Below are positions 35,356 to 42,933 of a stretch of DNA of 48,018 nt, in pieces. This stretch comes from JAQBGV01 sp032128395 (lineage in GTDB: Bacteria; Planctomycetota; UBA8108; UBA1146), in the NCBI GenBank assembly GCA_032128395.1, contig JAQBGV010000133.1, positions 1 to 48,018 on the forward strand, written 5' to 3'. The notes under the pieces are model-generated. The model was given only the letters and a program-made list of their open reading frames with translations, had not been told where the DNA came from and searched no databases. A program made the position numbers and the translations under genes. The first letter of the stretch is position 1. Every line of letters starts with the position of its first letter.

Positions 35356-37834
35356 ATGTCATACCGTGCCCGATCGGCGGACTGTGCCGGGCCGACCCCG
35401 TCTCCATCCACCCTCCGGACCCTGCGGGTCCTCGCCGGGCTGCTCCTCATCTCTCTCTCTGCGGGATGCTCGAGCGGCGGCGGCGGGGGTGGCGGCGCGC
35501 CCCCCCCACCCGCCACCATCGCCCCCACGGGCCTGAGCTACCCGGTCCCGGGACCGCTCCTCGTCGGAGTCCTGATCACTCCGCTCGCACCCTCCCTCGC
35601 GACCGGGAGCGGGGAGAGCTACACGGTCGCGCCGACCCTTCCCGCCGGGCTGACCCTCGACTCTTCGACCGGAGAGATCACCGGGACCCCGACGGTCGCA
35701 ACGCCCCTGACAACGTTCACCTTGACCGCGACGAACAGCGCCGGCAGCTCGACCTTCGCGCTCTCCCTCGAAGTGGTCGACGCTCCGATCCCCGTCGTTA
35801 CCTTCGCGCTCCCCGACAACTCGGCGGCCGAGTCCTCGGGGGTGCTCCCGGTGGTCTTGCTCCTGTCGTTCGCCGGCACCGACAACATCACCGTGGCCCT
35901 CCTCGTCTCGGGGGACGCGTCCCCGGGAGTGGACTTCACCGCGCCGGCCACCCCCGTGCTGATCCCGGCGGGCCAAGTCTCCGCGACGATCGACCTCGTG
36001 CTCCTCGACGACGACACCGACGAGCCGGACGAGACGGTGGTCCTCACCCTCGATTCCCCGACGAACGCCGTGATCGGCTTCCCCTCGACACACACCGTAG
36101 CGCTCCTCGATGACGACGCGCGTCCCCTCGTCCAGTTCACCGCGGGAGCACTCGCCGTCCCCGAAGCATCGGGCGCCGCCTCGATCGACGTCACCCTCGA
36201 CCACTCTTCGAGCGCGCCGATCGACGTCTCGCTCGCGATCACGGGCTCCGCGCAACCGGGTGTCGATTACACCCTGACTCCAGCGAGCCTCTCCTTCCCC
36301 CCGGGCCAGACCCTGACGCAACTCACCCTCCTAGTGCTCGATGACCTGACCTTCGAAGGTGACGAGGCGATCGGCATCACCCTGATCCCGGGTGCGGGCG
36401 CGGACCCCGGCTCGCCGATCGACCTCTTCGTCACGATCGGCGAAGACGACCCACCTCCCACGGTCGAGATCTTCGGCGGTGGAGTCGCGGCCGTCGAAGG
36501 GAGCGGTCCGGTGACGCTGACGGTCGCGCTCTCCGATCTGAGCGGGATGGACGCCACGATCTCGTTCGGGGTCGGGGGCTCGGCGACGATCGGGGTCGAC
36601 TACCTCGCACCTCCGACCCCGGTGACGATCCCGGCGGGGAGCCTGTCGGCGGACCTCGACTTCGACCCGCTCGCGGATGGAGCGATCGAGGGGTCCGAAA
36701 CGGTGGACGTGACCCTCATCGGCGCGACCGATGCCACGCTCGGCGTCGTCACCACCGCGAGCTTCAGCATCGAGGATGGGACGGCACCCTTCCCCGTGGT
36801 CACCCTCACCGGCGGTGGGACGATCACCGAGGGGAGCGGGCTGATCAACCTCACCGTGACCCTCTCCACCGTCTCCGCGACGCCGGTGACCGTACTGTTC
36901 GACCTGGCGGGAACTGCGACCCCAGGGATCGACTTCGCTCCCCCGGCGAACCCGGTGATGATCCCCGCCGGCTCCCTCACGGCGCCGATCACGATCGAGC
37001 CGGTCGATGATGGCACGAGCGAAGGGTCCGAGACGGCGACCGTCACCCTCCTCTCCGCGGTCGGCGCGACGCTCGGAGCGGGGATCACCGCCACGGTGAC
37101 GATCGAAGACGTGGCGATCCTCGAGGTCGAACTCGCGGGAGGGGGCACGCTGCTCGAGAGCGGCGCTCCGCTCGACCTGCTCGTCACCCTCTCCGCCCCG
37201 GCTCCGGCCCCGGTCGACGTCTTCTTCGACCTCGCGGGCACGGCGACGATCGGGCTCGACTACACCGCGACGGCGAGCCCGGCGACGATCCTGACCGGGG
37301 GGACCGCGGTCGCGATCACGATCGCGCCGATCCCCGACGGCACCGCCGAGGGGCCCGAGACGATCGACGTGACCTTGACCGCCGCGACCGGAGCCAACCT
37401 CGGCGCCACCGTGACCGCCACCGTCACGATCGACGAAGCCACCGTGCCCGCGATCACGCTCTCCGGCGGCGGAGTCGCCGGAGTGGAAGGCGCGGGCCCG
37501 CTCTTCCTGACCGTCTCACTCTCGGCGCCGTCCGCTCAGAGCGTGCAGGTCTCGTTCGCGTTCTCGGGGAGTGCGACCCCGGGGAGCGACTTCATCACGA
37601 CCGCGAGCCCGCTGACGATCCTCCCGGGCAACCTCACCGACTCGATCGCGATCGATCCTCTCCCGGACGGCGTGACCGAACCGGACGAGACGGTCGAGGT
37701 GACCCTGATCGGAGCCACGGGCGCGATCCTCGGCGCCGTGACCACCCAGACCGTGACGATCCTGAATGACGCCAGCGCCCCGGTTCCGCCGACGGGCTTG
37801 AGCTACTCGGATCCGGTGGCGGTCTACCCCCCCC
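35356..37834 (+). CDS. Calx-beta repeat lipoprotein, 5' frame (broken gene)
   Basis: The ATG at 35356 follows GGAGG with 5 bases spacing. A lipoprotein signal peptide ends LLLISLSAGC with Cys38 as the lipid-bearing residue, followed by a flexible SSGGGGGGGAPPPP linker. A putative Ig-like (He_PIG) domain comes next (about 55-146, hallmark LPAGLTLDSSTGEITGTPTV). Six Calx-beta units follow (147-809, mean 110 residues); the last four have a more diverged form starting with GGG (for example TLTGGGTITEGSGL). A second He_PIG domain begins at 810 (PPTGLSYSDP) and the frame is lost at the C8 tract 37827-37834. Beyond the break the old frame stays open far into pcrA, but its translation is meaningless. 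The corrected protein has 1,069 residues and is predicted to be anchored in the envelope. It is a paralogue of the giant gene at 4951-31106. Confidence 0.87.
35794..37782 (+). repeat. Six Calx-beta-coding repeats in the lipoprotein gene
   Basis: Six units of about 110 codons run from VVTFALPDNSAAESSGV to TVTILNDASAP. Units 1-2 resemble the giant's units; units 3-6 form a subfamily with [LEF]xGGGxxxxEGxGP starts and DG[TV].EGxET in place of DDxxDExDE. Confidence 0.85.
37827..37834 (+). other. Frame break (+1 base) at a C8 tract in the lipoprotein gene
   Basis: TAC CCC CCC CGG CAC loses the frame. Reading a C7 tract instead gives YPPGTLIVPNVPSLQGGAA, which continues the second He_PIG domain without loss and matches VYPPGVAITPNVP of the giant protein. 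One C is therefore in excess relative to the coding frame. Confidence 0.88.
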
Positions 37835-38566
37835 GGCACGTTGATCGTCCCGAACGTCCCGAGCTTGCAAGGGGGGGCGGCGGCCAACTTCGACGTGGTC
37901 CCCCTCCTCCCCATCGGCCTGCTCCTCGACCCCGTGACGGGGACGATCACCGGCACTCCGCTCTTCGAGCAGCCCGCGAACTCGTACACGATCACCGCGA
38001 CGAACCCGGCCGGCCAGGCCTCGACCACGATCTCGATCGAAGTGCGTACGGTCTTCGAATTCGCGATGTCCAACCCCGTGGTCCCGTACTCCTCGGCAAC
38101 CGGTCTGGCGACCTTCGTCGTCTCGTTGACGGTGCGGGAGCTGACCGGGCAATCTACCGGCAACCAGTTCACCGAGATCCACCGCCTCTCGGGAGGGATC
38201 GCGTTCGACGATCAGCAGCTGATCGCGACACAAGTCGAGGTGGGTGGCGCGCTCCTCCCCCTCAATGGGGGGCTGGGGCCAGAGTTCTACATCACGACGC
38301 CGATTCCCGGAGGAGGGCTGACCTTCGGGATCATCTTCTCATTCGGGCAGCTGGACACGATCATCGCCCCCACCGCGTCGGAGTGGGCGGCGATCACCTT
38401 CGAGGCGGTCCCCGGATACTTGACCGGCGACGTCGACGGGGAGACCCTCATCCTCCCGTGGGACGCGACCCTCGGGTCCCCGCCGGTGGAGAATCGGATC
38501 GTCTACGGGGGAAACGACGAGCAGGTTCCGGTTCAGGTCGACGGTACGATCACGTTCGTGCCGTGA
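37835..38566 (+). CDS. Calx-beta lipoprotein, 3' frame: Ig-like end and cohesin-like C-terminal domain
   Basis: Continuation of the 35356 gene. It completes the second He_PIG domain (LPIGLLLDPVTGTITGTPLF) and then encodes a C-terminal domain of 173 residues (897-1069 of the corrected protein). This domain parallels the giant protein's C terminus: GGIAFDDQQLIATQVEVGGA, then LNGGLGPEFY, then AAITFEAVPGYLTGDVDGET, then LPWDATLGSPPVENRIVYGG and VPVQVDGTITFVP, against LDGGGGPDFWGPL, LPWGNPTGTPAVQNQVVLDG and IQTDPSVIFVP in the giant. It has no signal peptide and no ribosome site of its own; a TTG at 37841 is the only early start codon, so it is not an independent gene. Stop TGA at 38564-38566, 39 bases before pcrA. 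Confidence 0.85.
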   Translation, partial: GTLIVPNVPSLQGGAAANFDVVPLLPIGLLLDPVTGTITGTPLFEQPANSYTITATNPAGQASTTISIEVRTVFEFAMSNPVVPYSSATGLATFVVSLTVRELTGQSTGNQFTEIHRLSGGIAFDDQQLIATQVEVGGALLPLNGGLGPEFYITTPIPGGGLTFGIIFSFGQLDTIIAPTASEWAAITFEAVPGYLTGDVDGETLILPWDATLGSPPVENRIVYGGNDEQVPVQVDGTITFVP

Positions 38567-38605
38567 CGTCGATCCCCCGGGGAGCCGCAGTGAACCGGGG
38601 AGCCG

Positions 38606-40873
38606 ATGACCGACGGTCTGAACGAGTCTCAGCGCGCGGCGGTCGAGCACAGAGACGGTCCGTTGCTGGTGGTGGCGGGGCCCGGGTCGGGCAAGACCCG
38701 GGTGATGACCCAACGCATCGCCCGCCTGATCGGCACCGGGGTCCCCGCCCACCGCATCCTTGCGATCACCTTCACCAACAAGGCCGCCGACGAGATGCTG
38801 AAGCGCACCCTTCGGCTCCTCGACATCGATCCCGAGGTCGACAGGGACCGGTTCGGAGGTCACGGAGGGGCGTGGGGAGCCCTCGATCCGAATCGACCGG
38901 TCATCTCTACCTTTCACAGCTTCTGCGCGCGGTTCCTCCGCCGCGAGCTCTATCGGATCGAACCGTACGGCCTCGACTTCACGATCTACGACTCGATCGA
39001 TCAGCAGGAGGTCGTCGGGGAAGCGCTGTCGCAGCTCAGCCTCGACCGTACCGGCTTCCCGCCACGAGCCGTGCTCTCCGTGATCAGCCGTTTCAAGAAC
39101 CACCTCGTGTCCCCCGCCGAGGCGGCGGAGGCGGCGACCACCTTTCGAGACCGGGAGCACGCGCGGATCTTCTCGACCTACCAGGCCGAGCTCGAGGCGC
39201 GCAATGCGGTCGACTTCGACGATCTGTTGCTCTTGACCCTGCGGCTCCTGCGGGAGCATCCCGACGTGCTCGAGCGTGCCCGCCGTCGTCACGGCTGGCT
39301 CCTGATCGACGAGTTCCAGGACACCAATCGTCCGCAGTACCTCATCTCCCGCCTGCTGTCAGAAGTGCACCGCAACCTCTGCATCACCGGAGACCCGGAC
39401 CAGTCGATCTACTCGTGGCGCGGCGCCTCGGCGACCAACTTCGATCGCTTCCGCGAGGACTTCCCCGAGAATCAGATCGTCCAACTGTCGCAGAACTATC
39501 GATCGACCCCGCAGATCCTCCAGGTCGCGTCGCGACTGACCGGGGGGGATCACGGGGTGCGCGAGCTCTTCACCGAGAACTCTGATGGTGACGAGGTCCT
39601 GGCGCGACAGGTCGCGGACGAGCGCGCGGAGGCGCGCGAGATCGTGAGTCAATTGGGGCGATGGCAGCACGAGGGGACCTCCCTCGGGGAGATCGCCATC
39701 CTCTACCGGGTCAACGCGATCGCTCGCGCGATCGAGGAGGAGCTGGTGCGCGAGCACATCCCCTACTCGGTGATCGGGGGGACGGCGTTCTACCAGCGAC
39801 GCGAGATCAAGGACGTCCTCGCCTACCTGCGCGCCGCGTACTTCGTGCGCGACGAACTCGCGCTCCGGCGCATCCTGAACGTTCCGGCCCGGGGCATCGG
39901 GAAGATCGGGCTCGAGAGATTCGAAGACGCCGCGCGGGACAAGGGTTTGAGCCTCGGTGAAGCGCTGCGGGACGAAACGATCCGCTCCGGGACTCGCGGC
40001 CGGGCGCGGAAGGGGTTCGAAGATCTGCTCCGGATCCTCGACGCGCTCGCGGCGAGACGCGATCACTCGCTCCCCGACCAGATCGCCGACACGGTCGGGC
40101 GGAGCGGCTACCGCCAGCACCTCGAGAGCACCGAGCCCGAGACCGCCACCGATCGCCTTCGCAACCTCGAGGAACTCGCGAACGCGGCGGCGGAGACCGA
40201 GGAACTTCTGCGTCGAGCCCCTCCTCCCGCCGAGGGGGAACCGCGCCGGGAGCCGCTCCTGATCTTTCTCGAACGCGTCGCCCTCGTCGCCGATATCGAC
40301 TTTCACACCGCGAGGGATGAGCGCGTCTCCTTGATGACCCTGCACGCCGCGAAGGGGCTCGAGTTCGACCGCGTCATCGTCGCCGGCGTCGAGGAGACGC
40401 TGATCCCCCACTCGAGTCGGAGCGAGGTGGACGAGACCGATGAGGAACGCCGGCTCCTCTACGTCGGGATCACCCGCGCTCGCCGTACCGCGGTCCTCCT
40501 CCACGCCGCGTGGCGGCGGCGGTTCCAGCGGCGAGATCCTCAGCTGCCATCGCGTTTCCTCCGCGAGATCGAAGGGACCGGGATCCGTTTCGAGTTCCCC
40601 GAGGACGGCTGGGGAAGTGGCGCCCCGATCCGGCAGAACATCGTCTACGACGGGGGCGACCCGTTCCCCGCCGAGGACTACGACGATGAGGACGAGCTGA
40701 TCCCCGGGGCGTGGATCGAGCATGATCTGCTCGGGCGCGGGATGATCACCGCGACCAGCGGACTCGGCGGGTCGAAGCGGATCGCGGTACAGTTCGAGCT
40801 GCACGGGGACAAGCAGATGGTGGTGGCGTACGCGCCGCTCCGTATCATCGCACCCCCGGACGATCCGGGATAG
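38606..40873 (+). CDS. pcrA: UvrD/PcrA-type ATP-dependent DNA helicase
   Basis: A 755-residue superfamily 1A helicase, 3'-5'. Motifs in order: Q-motif LNESQRAAV (5-13), Walker A AGPGSGKT (24-31), motif Ia ITFTNKAADEM, FHSFCARFLRR, motif II DEFQDT (235-240), motif III GDPDQSIYSWRGA, motif IV QNYRST, motif V LMTLHAAKGLEFDRVIVAG, and motif VI YVGITRARR. The C-terminal 70 residues contain HDLLGRGMITATSG and KRIAVQF, a Tudor-like tail as in PcrA (binds RNA polymerase in relatives). Roles in the family are nucleotide-excision and mismatch repair and removal of replication blocks. Start at ATG 38606 with GGGGAG just upstream. It precedes the NicO transporter gene by 4 bases, so the two are probably one transcript. 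Confidence 0.95.
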   Translation: MTDGLNESQRAAVEHRDGPLLVVAGPGSGKTRVMTQRIARLIGTGVPAHRILAITFTNKAADEMLKRTLRLLDIDPEVDRDRFGGHGGAWGALDPNRPVISTFHSFCARFLRRELYRIEPYGLDFTIYDSIDQQEVVGEALSQLSLDRTGFPPRAVLSVISRFKNHLVSPAEAAEAATTFRDREHARIFSTYQAELEARNAVDFDDLLLLTLRLLREHPDVLERARRRHGWLLIDEFQDTNRPQYLISRLLSEVHRNLCITGDPDQSIYSWRGASATNFDRFREDFPENQIVQLSQNYRSTPQILQVASRLTGGDHGVRELFTENSDGDEVLARQVADERAEAREIVSQLGRWQHEGTSLGEIAILYRVNAIARAIEEELVREHIPYSVIGGTAFYQRREIKDVLAYLRAAYFVRDELALRRILNVPARGIGKIGLERFEDAARDKGLSLGEALRDETIRSGTRGRARKGFEDLLRILDALAARRDHSLPDQIADTVGRSGYRQHLESTEPETATDRLRNLEELANAAAETEELLRRAPPPAEGEPRREPLLIFLERVALVADIDFHTARDERVSLMTLHAAKGLEFDRVIVAGVEETLIPHSSRSEVDETDEERRLLYVGITRARRTAVLLHAAWRRRFQRRDPQLPSRFLREIEGTGIRFEFPEDGWGSGAPIRQNIVYDGGDPFPAEDYDDEDELIPGAWIEHDLLGRGMITATSGLGGSKRIAVQFELHGDKQMVVAYAPLRIIAPPDDPG

Positions 40874-40877
40874 TTGA

Positions 40878-42776
40878 ATGAAAGTGGCTGCTCCACGCGA
40901 AGGGACCGTCGCGGTGCTCCGCACGCAAGTTGCGCTCCTCGCGTCCGCCATCGTCATCGCGATCGCCGCGGCCGGGAGAGTCTCCGCCCATGAGCTGACC
41001 CGGGGGGTCGGCACCCAGACCACCTACCACTTCTTCACGGACCGACTCGAGATCGAGCTCAACCTCGGCTTCTCGGCCTCCGCCGGCTTTCCGGTGCTGA
41101 TGGCTCTCGACACCGACGGCGACGACCAGATCTCCGTGGCGGAGGCGGCGGTCCTCCTCGATGAGCGGGGGAAGTCGCTCCTCCCGCTCCTCGATCTGCG
41201 GGTGAACGGCCGTCCCCTCGAGCCACGGGTCCTCTCCTCGGAGGAAGCGGGGGTGCGGGGGACGATCATGGTGAAGTCGTTCGACCTCTACTTCCAAGTG
41301 GTCGCTCCGATTCCGCCGGAGCTTCCCGACGGCGGGTGGTGGCTCCACTTCCGGGACAACAACTTCGATGGAGAGACCTCGACGCAGTTTTCGTGGATTC
41401 CGTGGTTGGGGCACGGCCCGGGGATCTCGTGGCTCAATTTCCAGCCCAACCTGTTCGTCGATGAGGGCGGTTTTCGGCGCACGATCGGGCGCGACCTCGT
41501 GGTGTTCTTCGACGACGACATCCGCCCCGAGATCAACCCGGTCGAGCAGGACGCACCGACCCCAGAAGCGCTCGCGGCGATCGAACTCCCCGGCGAAGGC
41601 GCGACGGGCGACTCGCCGATCGTGGTCCCCGGAGACGGGGGCACTGGCTCCCACCAGAACGCGACGCGAGCGCCATCCATCTCCGAGGGCGTCGTCACCG
41701 GAGGTGGCGGCAGGATTCGCATTCCGGGCGAAGAGGAAAAGATCGGCGCGCTCGTGCAGTCGATCGTCAGCGGGAAACGAAAAGGATGGGAGCTCATCGC
41801 CGTCTTCCTCCTCGCGATCGGCTTCGGGGCGGGACACGCACTCGGTCCGGGACACGGCAAGTCGATGGTCGCGGCGTACCTCGTCGGGACGAAGGGACGC
41901 GTGCGCGACGCGATCACCCTCGGAGCGGTGGTCACCTTTGCGCACACGTTCAGCATCTTCCTCTTGGGACTTCTGCTCCTCTATCTGATCGGTCGCGCGA
42001 CCGACCCCGCCTCCGGCGCGACCTACCAGAACTGGCTGACAACGGGATTCAGCCTCCTGTCGGGGATGCTCCTCTTCGGATTCGGAGCGTTCCTCCTGCG
42101 CAGACGGCTGCGGGCGGCGCGGGGGGAGGTAGATCCCCACGGGCACCATCACTCGCACGGGTGGTGGGGGCATTCGCACACGCATCTCGGGGGGGATGGG
42201 CACACGCACTCGCACGGGGATGGGCATTCTCATTCGCATTCTCATTCGCATTCGCATGGGGATGGGGATGGAGAGAATCACCACCAGCCGGATCATCATC
42301 ACGGAGAAGCTGAGCACGGGCATTCGCATGAACACTCGCACTCTCAGGAGCATGCCGAGGCAGTCGTGAGCGAAACTCGGGAGGAAGAAGGCACTGCGAT
42401 CGGATCTCGGGTTCGATTCGGGGATCTGGTCGCCCTCGGGTTCTCCGGAGGGATCGTTCCCTGCCCCGCCGGGTTCACGATCATGTTGGTCGCCGCGAAG
42501 TACCAGGCGCTCGGACTCGGGCTCCTGATCCTGACCTTCTTCAGCTTCGGACTCGGCGCGCTCCTCTGCGGGATCGGTGTCGTCCTCGTGCTCGGCAAGG
42601 GGTGGATCTTCGATCGGCTCGGCTCGCGGAGCGAAGCCTTGGTGCGCTGGCTCCCGGTCTACAGCGCGGGGCTCGTCGCCTGCATCGGCGTCTACTTCAT
42701 GTGGGACAGTGTCTCGCAGGGACGCGCGGAGATCGGGAACATGCTGAAGGCGCTCGGGGAGCGAATCGGGGGGTAG
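40878..42776 (+). CDS. NicO/RcnA-type nickel-cobalt transporter with His-rich loop and extra N-terminal domain
   Basis: A 632-residue membrane protein. A signal or TM segment (about 18-37) is followed by an extracytoplasmic domain of about 260 residues with an EF-hand-like loop DTDGDDQISVAE (78-89), a feature not standard in RcnA. The transporter part starts near residue 305 and has the family signature HALGPGHGK (320-328), TM helices (TLGAVVTFAHTFSIFLLGLL, LLSGMLLFGFGAFLL), and, after the loop, LVALGFSGGIVPCPAGFTIM and further TM helices. Between about 419 and 495 lies a loop with 28 histidines (HGHHHSHG, HSHSHSHSHSHG). NicO proteins move Ni2+/Co2+, usually as exporters; the His loop probably binds the ion. 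The N-terminal domain resembles those of HupE/UreJ-like or DUF1007-type partners, but that assignment is uncertain. It starts 4 bases after pcrA and converges with the amidohydrolase gene. Confidence 0.85.
   Translation: MKVAAPREGTVAVLRTQVALLASAIVIAIAAAGRVSAHELTRGVGTQTTYHFFTDRLEIELNLGFSASAGFPVLMALDTDGDDQISVAEAAVLLDERGKSLLPLLDLRVNGRPLEPRVLSSEEAGVRGTIMVKSFDLYFQVVAPIPPELPDGGWWLHFRDNNFDGETSTQFSWIPWLGHGPGISWLNFQPNLFVDEGGFRRTIGRDLVVFFDDDIRPEINPVEQDAPTPEALAAIELPGEGATGDSPIVVPGDGGTGSHQNATRAPSISEGVVTGGGGRIRIPGEEEKIGALVQSIVSGKRKGWELIAVFLLAIGFGAGHALGPGHGKSMVAAYLVGTKGRVRDAITLGAVVTFAHTFSIFLLGLLLLYLIGRATDPASGATYQNWLTTGFSLLSGMLLFGFGAFLLRRRLRAARGEVDPHGHHHSHGWWGHSHTHLGGDGHTHSHGDGHSHSHSHSHSHGDGDGENHHQPDHHHGEAEHGHSHEHSHSQEHAEAVVSETREEEGTAIGSRVRFGDLVALGFSGGIVPCPAGFTIMLVAAKYQALGLGLLILTFFSFGLGALLCGIGVVLVLGKGWIFDRLGSRSEALVRWLPVYSAGLVACIGVYFMWDSVSQGRAEIGNMLKALGERIGG
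42225..42254 (+). repeat. Hexanucleotide microsatellite in the His-rich loop
   Basis: Five CATTC[T/G] units (T,G,T,G,G) code for HSHSHSHSHS in the transporter's loop. Slippage in whole units would change loop length in steps of two residues without losing frame. Confidence 0.8.
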
Positions 42777-42808
42777 GCCGCTCAGGATCCGCCAGAGGTG
42801 TGCACGCA

Positions 42809-42921
42809 TGATGGGATTGGCTCGGCGCACCGCGCCGATGCCTGCCCCCTGATCCACCGCTCTTCAACCAGGCCATCGTCCGGGGCAGGCATCACGGCGG
42901 AGCCGCGAGCCAGTCCCATCA
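42809..42921. other. Inverted-repeat element able to fold as a four-way junction
   Basis: The outer arms 42809-42823 and 42907-42921 pair over 15 bp (one G-T). Inside lie three hairpins in direct succession: GGCGC-ACC-GCGCC (42824-42836), a 12-bp perfect stem GATGCCTGCCCC/GGGGCAGGCATC (42837-42848 with 42882-42893, 33-base loop), and CGGC-GGA-GCCG (42895-42905). Only 42894 and 42906 are unpaired at the junction. It fills the 157-base space between the convergent transporter and amidohydrolase genes. There is no T-run, so it is not a standard terminator; a structured RNA, a small mobile repeat (REP/MITE-like) or a bidirectional transcript end are all possible. Confidence 0.7.
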
Positions 42922-42933
42922 GCCACGGCCCGG

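Noticed and set aside
37835..39585. Continuation of the lipoprotein's original frame into pcrA
   Set aside because: After the C8 tract the translation becomes R/P/H-rich and overlaps pcrA in another frame, while the true continuation is in the neighbouring frame.
40845..42857. 670-codon minus-strand frame opposite the transporter gene
   Set aside because: Acidic/basic low-complexity shadow; the plus strand has clear transporter motifs.
42809..42921. Integron attC site or ordinary intrinsic terminator
   Set aside because: No conserved attC core triplets and no integrase nearby; no T-run for an intrinsic terminator.
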